From Parascedosporium putredinis (Eukaryota; Ascomycota; Sordariomycetes; Microascales; Microascaceae): a stretch of DNA of 64,000 nucleotides. The notes beneath the pieces are model-generated. The model was not told the DNA's origin, did not search any database, and was given only the letters and a program-made list of their open reading frames with translations. Below, piece after piece: positions 1 to 13,767 of this stretch. Both the position numbers and the translations under genes were made by a program. The first letter of the stretch is position 1. Each line of letters starts with the position of its first letter. The DNA lies in assembly GCA_949357655.1 (NCBI GenBank), contig CASHTG010000016.1, positions 1,240,001 to 1,304,000 on the forward strand. The letters are read 5' to 3'.

Positions 1-3000
1 GACGGGCTTGCGGTGATCATGCTGCGCCCTCGCGTTTCCCTTTTTGGACGCTGAGATGAAAGGATGGAAAAAAGAGGGAAAGAGGGGGAAGGGGGAAGAA
101 GATGGAGGAGACGCCAAGAAAGAAAAGATGAACCACACAAAGGAAGAGCATTCTTGGGTTTAGCACTTTCGCTTGTTTCAAGGGAAGGTGCGGCGCGGTG
201 AGACTAACACCAGTCGAGCTGAGGGAGGAAGGCGAAAATGGGAAAGCTAGTGTGGGGACAGTCATATTCTGGGCGCGCTGTTTTGGGCTTTCCCGTTTTC
301 TGCTCATGTCTCATTGAGAGTGCTTTTTCCTTCTTTTTCCTTCTGTTCGTCTCTCGGTGTGCATGGGTGGAAGCAAATCAGGGCATGGCGGCTTGGACTG
401 AATGTTTGAGGGAGGACGCACCAGCCGACGTTTTGCGTGTGGGCAACCTGGCTGGTGATGAACGAGATGATGGAAAGAGCGCGACAAAGAAGGCGTCAAA
501 GTTACCAATCTGGTGCGGGAAGTGGAGCTGCTCCGTAAAAAGGAAAGAGCGGGGCGGGAAGGTGGGAACGACGGGGAGCGGAAGGGAAGGGGCCATCCTG
601 GAAACAAAGCTTTGGCCAGCCAGAGCCAGCGGGCCAACTTTGGTCCAGCCAAGTCGGATGCGTGATTTCGAGCGGACCACTCCATCCATCAGATCAGAGA
701 GTTTGAGCCGAATTGGGTCGAAGGCATATGAGATCCCGGACAATATGGTCCTTGCTTTGCATTGGGATCCGAACCCCTTGCCCTCGCTATTCGCCTGCCT
801 CAGCATTCATCCTCTGCCTGTTGTTGAGCTCCACGAGGGCTTGTAGGTCGGTTGAGGCGAGGAGGAAACGATACTGCATACCTCTGAAACCACCAACTCA
901 ATGATGCCGCGAGTCCGCATTCGGTCGAAGGAAGGTCAATGGATGGATTGTTGGATTGATGGATCGATGGAGACCATGGGGGAAAGGAATAGCACAGTTA
1001 CAAGTAGATAGAGATAGGGAAAATAGAAGACATGAAGCCATTGATGCACGCCTTGGTGGAGGTGTCTGGCGAGGTCGCCTCTCCGCATTCCCATCTCGCT
1101 CCATCTGCACAACTAACAACTCTCCTGTCTTCGAGTAGCAAGGGTCTGTCAATCGATCAATCGGTAACTTCGCAACACACAAACGGGATGCTTAGATGGA
1201 GCAATGGCCACGATCTATTATTTGAACGGTGCTCCTTTGACAGGGACAATGGCTGTGGTTTTTCGTTGTGACTTTGAAATTTCTAGGAATTGTGGCCTTT
1301 CCTTGGGAATCACTTGCACATCACGGCATACGAAGTAGCACATCCGTACATGTAGATATTTGTGGTTAGAGCTCTCGACAGGGCACGATGACGCACCCGC
1401 GAGAGAGACCCCACTTGGGTCTTGAAAGATGGATGGCTTACAGGCTTTTAAGCACCAGATTTATGAACTGTCAAGGTCCACATCAGGGAGCGCACGATGG
1501 TGCATTACACCTCAAAGAATAGCCTCCACAACTACGGGGCACCAGGCTAAACCACACATAATCTTGCCATTGCCGGTTGAGTTTTGATTAACTGCGCCGC
1601 AGAGAGAATCGAAGACGACATAAAAAAAAAAAAAAAGAACAGGGTAGAGGGCCAGCCAAGAGGGGAAGGAGAGTCAAGAAATCTCAACGGGCCTGGAGCC
1701 GATGAGGCGCTCTGGCCCTGCATCCCTGGCTGCTGCCTTGCACCAAGATGTCCTGATAGCTGCGGCTCTGTATGTATGTTGCCGGAGCTGCGAGCTTCGC
1801 TTCCCGGGGGATGAGCAGGCGGGCTTGCGAAGCCTCTTGATATCCAGCGTCTCTCTCATGCACGCATACTTGGAAAGGGAGAACGAGGTGAGGAGAGTAC
1901 TAAAAACAAGACGGGAAAAAGAAAAGACTCGGAGGTAATATTCCTTCCGACATCATGTTTCCTGAGTAGAGGGGCGAGGGATAATAATGGCCGGATACTT
2001 GATGCGGGCAGAATTGATTGATTGAACCATCGTTAGACAGGTGCAGAGATTACAGGGCTCCAATTGATACATTGATAGGGCAGCATTGGTGTCGTGGTAG
2101 CTCGGGCATAAACCGGGGAGCGAGGAGGAGGAAGGGACAAAGGTGGGGAAATAGAAAAGGCCAAAGGGCGAAGCTGAGGGCGAGAACGGGGGAGAGCGAA
2201 GGATGAAGGAAGGGGAGGGAGGGGAGACGGCGTTCCCTTGCACATTGCGTGCCGCTCCTCGGTGGCTTGCTTGTCCGGTACCTCCCGGCTTGCACTATCG
2301 TGAGTTTGAAATGGACGAGTCGCATAGCGTTGGTCTCCTTTGCATGGCGCCAGAACCACAAATTACGACTCACGATGCCCCTCATCTTCCGTCCTTTCTC
2401 GCCCCCTTCCCCCTTCTTGCCCACTTTGTTGTCCCTTGGCCCGCCCCCTCGTGTCTCAATTTTCCCCCTCCCCACACACCATTTCTTTTCCTTCCCTCCG
2501 TTCTGCTTTCGGCATGACTTACCTTCGTTGAACCTCTTGTACATGAATGTCTTCCCTAGACACCACACATTATCGCTCAACCTTTTGATGTTACCCAACA
2601 AAAAAAAATAGAGAGAGGAAAAATCGTACGAAGGTCCCGAGAAGACAAGGGATTGCCGTCCGACTAACTCGTAGAATGGCGCAAAATTGGCGAGATGAAG
2701 AAAGATATTTTGGCTATGAACTCAAGATTGCGTGGTCCGCAGCCTTGTTGACCCCTTTGGCACATTGGCTAGCCCATGGAAGCCAATCGCGTGGAGCTGC
2801 TGTTCCCCCAACATGTACAGATGGTCGGCACGTTGTTTCTGAGCCTCAAACTGAGCATTTTGCCCCCTTCTCTCGTTTCCGCCTGAGGAGGTTGGCGCCC
2901 ATAAAATTGATGGCTTAGCCTGCTCGTTCCACAAGCACAATGTTGATGCCTCATGCATCCCACCTGTTCTGCCTGTTTACTTTCTAAACTGTGCAACACA

Positions 3001-6000
3001 AAGTATTCGGTCAATGGTTTGCGCCGGCCCTGCTGAATCTGATATCTCTCTTTTTTCCTCTTCGGGGAGGAAGCGATTGGGCAACGAGACCTGACGGGCG
3101 GAAGTGGTCAGATCCAAGCCCTTTTGTGGGTCGGCCAATAAGGCCCGACAATCAAAGCGACCTGCCACGTTTTGCTGCAGAATGGGAGAGGCCAGCAGGG
3201 TGGACGAAGGTATTAAACTCCAGCTCTCTCGGAGGAGCTGTCCGTGAAAAGCAGCCCATCTTTTAAGCTTAGCGGCTTGCTGGGTGTCGTAAATTACTTC
3301 TTTTTTTCCTTTTTCCTTTTCCCTTTTTCGCCCGTTGTCCATAGCGCCCACCCCCTTGTCTTTACTTCGCCTTCATTCGACCACTGCCCAAGACAGGAGT
3401 GAGGTCATGTCATGAGGCTTGTTTCTTGGAAGGGGTGAACGGGGGTCCATGTTCAGTCCAGGAGAGTAAACTCTGATCGCCCGGCAGGTACATCGTCCTT
3501 GTCCTCTTCACTTCTTGCGTACCAAACTCTCTCCTTCGGGGAAGCCGATTGGGGCCGGACGGCGACCGGATCAACAGGAAATGAGCGAAACCCCGATTCC
3601 TTGTGTTAAGAGCGAAAACTGAGTTTCCTTTTCTTGCGCCCCCATCTCTCTCTGCATTCCTCACTTTTCGGCTGGTTAGTGTGCGAACACCTTTATCTTG
3701 GTGGTGCGGCTCGAACGGGATTCGGGGTGGCGGTAGGTCCAGGCTCAGCCCTCTTCTGTGCAAGGTTAATTTTTTCGTCCTTTTCTTTTGGGGTTGGCGC
3801 TTCGGTTCGGGGAGTGCGGAAGAAGCGGAAAATGGACTTTGCCTGACCCGACAGTGACGCCCATCTGCGGGTGTGACGGAGTTTGCCGTTAGTCAAACTT
3901 GCCGAATTCACCTCCCTGATTCGGTGGGGAACCTGACTTTGATTTTCGGAGGGGAGAAGAAAAAGACGGGATGGGATGGACGGTGATAGCGGAAGGATAA
4001 ATTTATTCTTCTCCCTTGTGTAGGAAGCCATGCCCAGAACCTTGCATGCAGCTGCTGTGGTGCATCGCGAGATAGCAAGAATCAATATGGGTGTGACGAT
4101 CTTTTCTGACAGGATTTCATCTCGTCATCATCATCGGCCCTGACACTCATCCGTGCACTAATCTTATCACGGCACGAATGAAGTCTTCATATTGAAAGGG
4201 TAGTGTTGGTATCGTAACTACGCATGTTGGAAGGACAAAGATTAAATCCTGATACGCTGTAGATGTCATGTCTTGCGTGTCCAACTCCCTTCATTATCGA
4301 GCTTACTCTAACTCTAAGCCCTGCCTTGCCGTCGTTGGAGCTAGTTTTTCACATCAGAGGCTCACTCGAATGCTTTGTACTTTTCCTTGGATGAAGGGAG
4401 GGCCTTTGGGGGAGGGGGTCTATCTGGTGTCTGGCCAGCCAGCGTAGGTTATGTCTATTATTTGCTGAATCCTTCTAGCTGCCCTTACTCAAGGCTGGGT
4501 CTGATCAACCCATTGATACATCTTTGACTTAGGGCCGCCTTCTCAACGCCTTGCAGTGACATCCAGGTTGGAGCGGTCCCCTGCTTTTGGGGTTTGGGTG
4601 TGACGTATTACATGACCCCCTCCCAATTTTAACTTGAGCCTGGCGTCGGGGTTTATGATTTGTTTTTCTTCTGCCTCTCTCAAGGCATCCAAACGCTCAT
4701 ACGAAAGACTAGCTCGCCTAGCCTCAAATCGTAAAGAGCGTGGAGGGACTTTGTCCTTAGTCACACCACTCCAGGTAGAGTTTGAAGGAAGGAGTGATAG
4801 CCGGGCGCGATAGAAACTTGTAGAAAAAGCGTTAGGCATCTATGGATCTCTGGACCCTTCTCATCAGATCAGAGACGACACTGAAGGCAAGTCCCACTTA
4901 AAACGGCCGCTCTTGTGGAGCCCCTGAGCCCTTGTCAGCGCAAGGCCCCCTCCAACAGGCGTGCTTGTGCACTGACGGTGGGCTTGTGCAACTTGCAAGC
5001 AGACGGAGACTGGTGGACGAAGGAGTGCAGGCCTTGAATTGAGAATGACAAACGCAAATGATATTGGCTGGCTCCACTCTCGAAATTCTCCGACACGACT
5101 GGGAACAAGAGGGGGTTCCCTTGTTTCCAAGACTCCTATCGTGCGTGCGTGTTGGCAACACTGGCCGCCTGCTCTGCAAGTGCAAGGACAAAAACGCGGT
5201 CGTCCCAACACAACAAGCGTGCGCTATACCCAACCCGGTCTGATCGTGAACGAGAGATCAATCGATGTGGCGTGCTGGGGAGGCCGATGGCGGATGGGGA
5301 AGAAAGCTATCCGAGACGGTACCACTTTCCTCACTAATAAACACAGAAGGCGAAAAAAGTAATGAGGAAAAAGTACAAGTGGAGGGAGACTTCGACGCTG
5401 CCCAAACCCGCAAGGGGGATGGCCCGTCCACCACGTATAGCCAATCATATTGGGTTTAGGAGGAACTGATAAGCACGATAAGAACATCCCTGCTGTCTCT
5501 CTTGCTGCATGTCGAGTTGCGACTTCCCACAGGGGACCACGCCTGCTAATACTCCGCAATCGGGAAGACGTTGTTTGCAATGAGACTTCAACCTCTGTCT
5601 GTTTCTTCCCGCCCAAGGCCGACCCACTATTATTTGTGAGATATGACCAGTTACGTCGCGGTACGTATTATCGGGCCCACATTCCCTGAAGCGCTTCATG
5701 TACCGTCTCGCCGAATGCTGTTGCGTTGTATTAGTAGTACCCGGTGCTTGTGAAAGAAAAGCTTACACCGGGCTGTCTTGCCTGTCATCAACTATGGATC
5801 CTTCGCCGAGGGCACCCTTCCCTTCTGAAGAACACGCACGCTTTCCCGCCCAAGGATGAAATTCGTCAAGCGTCGATTTCCTCACCAAAGTACTTTGTAG
5901 CACCCTGGCCTTGGGGCGTTCTAGACTCTGGTGGATCTTTGCACAACTGGCGACCCTGAAATGCCATTCCGCAACCTTTGTTCCTTGATCAGCGAGATGT

Positions 6001-7942
6001 CGAATGTGTCGTCCGCAGGAGAGTTTGATAGATAGTGACGACAACCGACGGCCGCATCTGAGATTGGCTTTGTTTAGCGGGAAAAAGAGGCAAGGAAAGC
6101 CAATCGCCTTTGACTCGGTGTTGCTCAATGTCTCTTTGACGCCTCCCAGTCACTTCTGCATGGGCTGCAATGGTGACTCTTCTTTCCACATGGCGAAACA
6201 GCTTCTCGGACGCAGCACAGCTCTGCCATTCTGAGCTAGGTCCGCCTTTCCGTCTCCGTTCTGTCTGTTTTCTTTCCTTCTTTTTCCTCTTTCGCTCACC
6301 TTGCCGCACTTTGTTTTCCTTACTTCTTCTTCTTCCTCTTTTTCCTGTCCCTTTTTCTTTATTTCTTATTTTATTTCTTATTCTTGTTTCTTTCCCTTTC
6401 TCTTGAGACTTGCTTCTTGCCCACACATCCAACGTTCTTGGCGATGCAAGTGGGTCTTTCAACCTGAGAATGTATCAGAGACTAGTCAGTCACCCCATTT
6501 TGTCTTAGTATGACCAGGTAACAGCTACCCCGGAATTAGATCAAGAGATAAGAGAGGATGGAAGGATTCGAAAAATGGAATTCACCACTTTCAACAACCA
6601 GCTGCAACTGTTTCCCACAGGGAACCGCCCGCCATCAATACCTGTCTGCCCGTGGTCTTCCGCGTTGGCAATGGTGCGCGCCTAGTGGAGTGCGATCAAG
6701 CAAGTTGAAGCTTTTGTGGTGCACAGTTCTGTTTCCTTTACTTTTGCCCCCCTCCACCTCGACTGATGCTCAAAGATCAAGATTTCATGACACCCCTCAA
6801 TTACTTTTTTCTTCGTTCCAAGGGTTGGGCGTGGACGTGGAAGCTAGCGATAATCAGAACAGCATGTATACTTCATTTTCATCTCTCTCGAATGCAATAG
6901 CTTGCCGTATTATACCAAGGCAGATCCCGAGGGGATACATTTGTCGGGTACCCACAACACCGACACTACCGCTAATGGTACTGTCCACTTGGGGCAAGTA
7001 CTTCAGCCATCTCGGCCTCTGGTGGGTGTGCCTCCCTCAGACCATCCTCGCTTGAGCCACAGACCACACCACACCCAGACGGTATGTTCCCTTGCCTTCT
7101 CACCTCCAAGTAATCAATAGCCCCACCGGAACTTCTCGCAAGCGGAATTCCTCGGGATTCATACTGGGCTTCAAAGTACCTCTGCATGCCAAGCCTTAGT
7201 ACCCTTCACTTCCTTCGCCTGCAATACCCTTTTCCTTTCCTGGATTTCCGTCTCAAGAGGAGTAGTCGGGTACCTGGGTACAAGCCTTGATGGCCCTTGC
7301 CGTTTTCCAAGTTCCATCGTCCCTCGCTCTTTCGCCCTTGGCCCTGTCTATCCTTGCCGATTGACGATTGACGGAGTATTCTTGTACTTGTCAACCCTTG
7401 CCTCTTTCCCATCGACGCCTCTCCCCCCTCTTTCGATGGCATTGACCAGTCCTGCCGCCTTTCAGTCCCTGCCTCAAATACCTTGGGCGTCTGGCATATT
7501 ATTTTTCTCCCTTTTCCCACCATTTTCTCTTAAGAGACCTGGCCATCCACCACCTGAAACTTTTATACACGACCTGCTTTTTTTTTTTTTCTTCTCTTCA
7601 GTCATCTCTTTTTACTCATCTTCTCGACAAGTTTATTCTTCATTTCGTCACCTCGATCTTATTCTTTTTCTCTTCTGCTTGTTTGATTTGGATCTGCGAA
7701 CGTAACGACCTTGCTGCTCGATTTATTCCGGCTGAACCACCGTGCCGTCACGACGAGGACGACCGAGTTCCCCGACAGAAGACATGTGCCCTTAAGACTC
7801 CCCTCTCGAAGCGGCCACCCCCTCCCCGCCTTCGCTGTGCTCCTGGCTGCGCAAGCAGCATCACCAACACTCAAGCAATCACGATCACCAAGGGACCCAC
7901 GCTCTACTTGTGTCCATTCGGACAGGAATTCAGTTGCCCAAA
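1..7942. other. Long region without a supported gene
   Basis: No reading frame here has a recognisable domain, a coding-like composition or a plausible intron structure. The open stretches on either strand are short and low in complexity. The DNA is mixed in composition and has many polypyrimidine/polypurine tracts, for example C/T-rich DNA at about 6240-6410 and 7190-7680, and an A15 run at 1622-1636. The last 0.5-0.9 kb before 7943 is strongly pyrimidine-rich, as is common in fungal promoters and 5' leaders, so part of it is probably the leader of the kinase gene. I saw no tRNA, rRNA or transposon signature. A non-coding RNA cannot be excluded from sequence alone. Confidence 0.6.
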
Positions 7943-10900
7943 ATGGGGTCTCAGCATGATTCTTCGCAACAGCTCCGTTCGATTCGCACCAATCTAACCC
8001 AGTCCGACTCGGCGCCACCACTGACTACCTCCTCGATCCATCATTTCCAACACCACCCCTCACGGACTGCCAACAGCACACCCGTGTCTTCCCCGGGCCT
8101 TTTAGCCCTACTAATCCACGACCGAATAACGGACATCATCTCTATTCTGCCTCAGAGGTTACCACCCCTTCAGTAGAGAGCCCTAGCCCATTTCTACACC
8201 CATTGCAACAGCATCAAGTGCGAGAGTAAGTGGCGGCTTCATTGCGACTCCCTTTTACATTCTATGATTTGTATTCTTCCCGGCGCAAGTAGCAGGCAGG
8301 GGAACCGCAGAGCAGAGCTCTCGAATGGGCCTATTCCGCTTGCCCCCGCCTAACGCTGAAGGCTCCTCTGACCGCGAAATGCTTAGCCACCCGGCTGCAT
8401 TGCTGGCCCTGGCATGCCCCTCTGGGAGCTTAAGGTGTACTGACCCTCGATGACTGTAGGACGCATAAGGCCAACATCGACTCCGATACCACCACCGGCC
8501 GGAAACTCATTAACCAGTATGAGGTTATAGAAGAGATCGGCCGTGGCATGCATGGCAAAGTCAAGCTTGCTCGCAATATTCAATCAGGCGACAATGTGGC
8601 AATTAAGATTATTCCCCGGTTCTCCAAGAAGAGGCGTCTTGGCAAAGTCATGGCCGCAATGTCGCAACAAGATAAGACGAAACGGGAGATTGCCATCTTG
8701 AAGAAGATCCGCCATCCTAATGTCGTTGCCCTTCTCGAGATTATCGATGACCCCGAACTCCGCAAAATTTACATGGTTCTAGAGCACGTGGAACTTGGCG
8801 AAATCGTCTGGAGGAAGAAGGGCTTGCCCCACATCTGCCAACTTGAAAGGCGCCGTGTCGAGCGCGAAATGAGAGGTGACCAGATCTCACCTGAGGAGGA
8901 GAAATACAACGAGATTCTGGAGCGCCGTCAAGCCCTCAAGGAACTCAAGAGGCAAAAGATGTCTCAGGCCTATACCGGGACTCACGAGCACTGGAGTATT
9001 GAGCACGGTGCCGGAGACGAGTCCCAGCCTGGCTCTCGTATCAACTCACACCGGGAACTGGCGTTTATGGAGCGAGCGGGGACATCGATGCCGAGCTCGC
9101 TTTACCACTCGCGCAACAGCTCCAGAGTTCCCTCACGGTCGCAATCAGTCAAGTCGATGGGGCCTTATAGCCCTGCCGCCTTCCCCATGGATTCGGCGAT
9201 CCACGACGAAACCGATGACGACGCGAACGATACCCAGCCCCTCTCCAACTCGACTTCGTCCGTTATGCTTGATGGCACCATGTATGGTGCTTACACGGGC
9301 GAAGAACCCATCGACCACCGTGCTAGGTCTCCCAGCATGGCCGACTCAATAATTTCGCACATGTCTTCCCTCGACTTCAACCAGCAGCCTCACGACCCCT
9401 TTGTCGACGACTACTCGTATGTTCCCTGCTTCACCATCGACCAGGCCAGGCGGACGTTCAGGGATACCGTTCTAGGGCTGGAATATCTGCACTACCAAGG
9501 TGTTGTCCACCGTGACATCAAGCCCGCGAATTTGTTATGGACAAGGGACCACCGCGTGAAGATTTCGGATTTTGGTGTCTCGTATTTCGGCCGCCCCATT
9601 AGAGATGGCGAGCCTGACGAGACCGTATCCGAATCCGAAGCGAAGGATTTCGACGATGATCTAGAACTCGCCAAGACTGTTGGCACTCCAGCCTTCTTCG
9701 CCCCTGAGCTTTGTTATACAGATCCCGATAAGGCACAACCCAAGGTGTCGGAGCAGATTGATGTTTGGTCCCTCGGCGTCACCCTCTACTGCCTAATCTA
9801 CGCCCGCATACCCTTCCTCGCAGAAGATGAGTTTCAAATGTTTCGGAAGATAGCCAACGACAGTGTTTACATCCCTCGTCGCCGCCTCCTACCCGTCGAC
9901 CCGTCAACCTCCCCGAATGTAACATCGCTTTATGGAAGGCAGAATAGTCACCCGTACAGGGATGACAACGAGCTTCTTCACGAAGACGTTGGTGACTTGC
10001 TTGAGGACCTCCTGCGACGCATGCTCACCAAGGACCCTGAAAAACGTATCCGACTTCGGGAGATCAAGCGCCACCCTTGGGTGGTAGAAGGGATTCCCGA
10101 CTTGATGAACTGGCTAGACGAGACCGACCCAGCGAAACCGTCATTCGGCCGTAAGATTCAAGTTAACGAGAACGAAATGTCTGATGCCGTTGTCCCTCTT
10201 ACTCTCTTCCAGCGGGCTAGATCTGTGATGCGCAAGACGGTTGCGAAGGTTGTCGGGCCCTTAGTCGAGCGTGGTGACGGCCGTGGACGTCGCCGGGCCG
10301 CGAGCAGCGTAGCCAGCTCTTCGGGGGATGCCTTGGCCTCGGTGCCGTCTACCCCTTATGCTTCTGGGAATGGTCGTCATCCCCCATCGCATCATCAGGA
10401 TTACCTGTCAAGTTCCCCCGCATTCACTCGACGGCCGTTGGCAGTCATCCGGTTACTCCCCAGGACCCCTCCAACTATGACCCGCTGGCCACAATTTTAG
10501 GGCCCGGTAAGTTTACAGCTCACGGCTTCGACTCGCGGCACCTTGAATCCCCCAGTTCTGCTCGTTTTCGATTTTCTGCAACGCCCCCACCCACCTATAA
10601 ATCGTACAGACACGCTCATGCCAAGTCAATGTCCATAGACCCGTCGTACTTGTCCACTATTCCTGACAATGCTGCCATCTCGGATGCCGACCAGCAAGAC
10701 GATAACCGCACTACCCGGGGCGTGGATCCCGCTTCCGTTACCGGGTCCCCGCGCGCTCGTTCCGTTGACGCGTTTGAGGCGGCGGCTGCTGTCCCCAGGC
10801 GGGAATCCCTCTTAACCCAGCAGCTACGGCCATTGGGTTACATCAGTGTGCCGGCTCAGCCAGGCTCGCCTCTCCCGTCACCTCTCCCGTCGCCGATGCT

Positions 10901-11849
10901 TTTCTCGTCCAGCGCCGTGCATGGCTACCAGCATCATCAGCATTCCAACTCGGAGCCCAATATTGTTGAGAAGCGACGCTCAATGGACTCTCACGAACGG
11001 CCCTCTACTGCTCGACGTCTACTCACCGCAATTCATAGGCGATCTTCGGATTTCTACGAGACGGGTACATCCGTCAAGGCTCAAACTCGAGAATTTCATC
11101 CTCTGGAGGCATCGACAGCGAACTATCATCACGAACCCGATGTCTTGGTCGACACTGAGCCTCGGGCCGCAGCCGAGGAAGTAGCCCATGATAGGCCTCC
11201 CTCGGCCGCAACCGAGAAGGAACTAGCTGAATCCTCTGGCATGTCCTCTACATCTATGGATGTTTCTGTGTCATCAGTTTCCAGCCCCGACGAGCAGCTG
11301 AGCATTGCACCTTGCACCAAGGCCGCCGATCCCGCCAATATCTCTAGTGACCGGATACTGGCCTTCCAGTCAGATCCCTCGTTGCCGGCGCTCCTTAGCG
11401 GTGCAAGCTCCGTATCTGCAGATATGGAAGCTGAGCTTCTCGGTCGACCTGGCGTTGTCAGCGCCAACCCTAATCTCTTGGAGACTACCGACTCTCTCAC
11501 ACCGCCCGCGATCGGGAAGGAGCCAGCGGCTGGATTCCCCTTGGAGATGGCTTTGGGGTCATCTCGCTCAGCTGATAGTGGCATCATTCCCGTATCCGTG
11601 GTCCCGGATACAATGGGGACATCTACCAGTGACGTGGGGTACAGAGCACCGGCCCGACATCAAAGCGATCGCGAGGATAACGATGATGATGACGACAGCG
11701 ACAGCGACGAAGGCTTAACCATGGTGAGCAAGCGACGGAAGCCTTGCATACAACCTGCTCGTAGCCGACACACATCTATGTCAAAGAGACATGATGCGAA
11801 CACGAGCTCGATGAGCGTGGATGCGACCCCTCCTGCCGAGAATGCATGA
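7943..11849 (+). CDS. CaMKK/Ssp1-type Ser/Thr protein kinase (SNF1/AMPK-activating family), frame-broken
   Basis: This is a serine/threonine kinase of the calcium/calmodulin-dependent kinase kinase family (fission yeast Ssp1; budding yeast Sak1/Tos3/Elm1), which phosphorylates SNF1/AMPK and CaM kinases. An N-terminal Ser/Pro-rich segment leads into the kinase domain with glycine loop IGRGMHGK, VAIK (about 8596), HRDIKPANLL (catalytic Asp codon 9514), DFG (9568) and GTPAFFAPE (about 9680). A long acidic/Ser-rich insert separates the lobes, as in fungal relatives. After the domain comes a long Ser-rich tail with an acidic stretch near 11680. An intron at 8226-8459 (GTAAGT..TAG) joins ..QVRE to THKAN. 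Frame is lost at the C run 10415-10419; the next frame then reads without interruption to 11849. Exon 1 (7943-8225) also needs one or more frame changes, so the start at 7943 is provisional. The expected protein is about 1,220 residues. Family is sure; the exact paralogue is less so. Confidence 0.88.
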
Positions 11850-11953
11850 GCATTGATAGCCAACGCTTGCGGCCTATCCATCAGCGGCGGATTTTTTGTC
11901 GAACCATGACTGGAAAACCGGCCAATGAAGCACATTTTCTTCATATACACTCT

Positions 11954-12041
11954 CCACACACACATACACACGCACATACACACACATACATACACACATA
12001 CACACACACACACGCGCGCGCGCACACACACACACACATAC
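11954..12041. repeat. CA-rich microsatellite
   Basis: The run is mostly CA dinucleotides interrupted by TA steps and a CGCGCGCG core at about 12013-12022. It starts about 100 bases after the kinase stop codon, so it probably lies in the 3' untranslated region. The His/Thr-repeat frames that cross it are artefacts of the repeat. Confidence 0.95.
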
Positions 12042-12910
12042 AGATGCACACATGCTCACATGTACACCCACTTGGCCGGTGCTGTGTTACAAGTTGTGCT
12101 TCTCTAGTCTTCATCTTGTTTTGCATATTCTCATCAGTTGTCTTTTTATCACGATACATTTCCTTTGAAGTTGTTGCACTCCATCCCCTTGTCCTGGCGT
12201 GGCCGTTGACTCCGCGGGTGATGGAGTAAATGGAGGAGTCAAGACATTTAATGAACTTCGTCTCTCGGTATGGGAGGCCGGAAGCATATGGGAAGGCCTA
12301 GCGAGGTTATGATGGGGCGCATCGGAGGAGGTGTTCTATTCATCATGTTTTTTCCCCCATCTCTTTCTCGGAGTCGGTTTTTGCATCATTGGGGGATCCT
12401 GCGGGATGTGATACCAAGGGGAGGAGGCCCATATTTTCTTTTTCCATGTCCGCCGACTGTTCTGGCAAGGAGCCATTTAGCATGACAGATGGAGTATGGT
12501 CGACAAATTGTATGTATATATCTTTACCCGTTTGCATCGATTGGAGACGGGGAGAGCATGGAGTTGAGGGAAGTGTCCCTTGACCAGATGGCCGCATTGT
12601 GTAGGATTTTTGCTCGCTCAGGTGGGATGGACAAACAATCTTGAACAGAGAGATCTCGATTTCTTTCAAACTCGTTTAGGCATGGAGCCGACAGACATGC
12701 CGGGTTGTTGTCTTTGCCCCTTTGTTGCTCCTCTTTTCTCCCTGTCCCTCATCTCTCGTGTACCTGTTCTTTTCTCTTGCACTTCCTTCTTCCTGCTTAC
12801 CGTGGTCTCGCTCCGCTCAACTTTGCAGCGGAGGTTCTCAAATAAGTTTGCACCAGCCCCCTACCTTTGCGAGGTTTGGGGGTTCCTTGCCAGACAGATT
12901 GTCGATCCAT

Positions 12911-12926
12911 ACACACACACACACAC
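12911..12926. repeat. (AC)8 microsatellite
   Basis: Eight perfect AC dinucleotides lie in intergenic DNA, followed by a degenerate continuation (ATACTCACACA). Confidence 0.9.
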
Positions 12927-13767
12927 ATACTCACACATTTGCTTGGGCGTTCATCTACCTTTGGGAACGGATTCGAAAGGGAGTTGCTTTTATTTCAACT
13001 CCGAGTTGTTGATGGCTTTGGGGGAAGGGAAGGAATGGGTCATCATCGAAGGATATACCGAAAGAACATGGAACGAGTAGAAGTTCTGACACTAGCAATG
13101 GTGGCACGGACACAAATCAATATCATTTAGGCATTTTTCAGGCATTGGGATTGGGGTATCTATTTCTTTTCATCTATTTCCTCTAGCTCCCCATTCTAAG
13201 GGTTTTTCATTTCTTCTCATTTTATCGACTCGATATTTTTTGGTTTCTTGGAGCATTGCTCGTCCGAGTCCACGAGCGCCGCGATTGCGGAGGACTCTCT
13301 TTCCTGCCATACAGCTCATTAGCTCATTAGCTTATTCTACAATACTAGTTTTCTTTCCTTCTTCCCACACGCTTCTGTTGGGTCCTCAAATGAGCCGTGT
13401 ACTGCATTAAATTCTACGCTGGTGAACTTTGCTGTTGGAGAAGACGGAAAAAAAGAGACAAGCCAGTACAGTGAAGAAAATGGAGAACGACAAGGTCATT
13501 GCTCAAATAAACGCATATCTACGTACAAAACCGTCCCAAACACCTTGCTTGCCAAGCGCAGAGCAGTATTCAACAATGCCACCAACCCCATTGAGAAAAT
13601 TTTCGACCTCTCCCATCGACCTAAGGGTTTATGCTCAAGAGAAATCGCGTGTGCTAGAAGTGCTACAGAAGTACAGGTAAAGAAAGCAAGGACAAGCTCG
13701 TTTCTTCCAAGATTCCGGGAAAAAGGGTAAAAAAGAGACAGCGGTGGGAAGCCAAGTGCAGTCTTGC

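Larger units (their letters stand above)
11850..13767. other. Intergenic/3' region between two convergent genes
   Basis: No gene was recognised between the kinase and the ALG2 gene, which converge here. The region holds the CA microsatellite at 11954-12041 and a second pure AC run at 12911-12926, and it is T/C-rich around 13140-13380. It probably carries the 3' untranslated regions of both neighbours. Confidence 0.6.

Noticed and set aside
5989..6462. A Lys/Arg/Glu-rich 157-codon frame on the minus strand
   Set aside because: It is the reverse complement of a CT-rich tract, with low-complexity composition and no homology-like features.
10507..10609. A possible intron (GTAAGT..TACAG) after the kinase domain
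   Set aside because: Splicing it puts the downstream exon out of frame, while the unspliced sequence reads FTAHGFDSRHLESPSSARF and onward in the frame that continues to 11849. The apparent stop at 10498-10500 is explained by the C-run error at 10415-10419.
11925..12107. His/Thr-repeat reading frames near the kinase 3' end
   Set aside because: They are translations of the CA microsatellite and have no other coding support.
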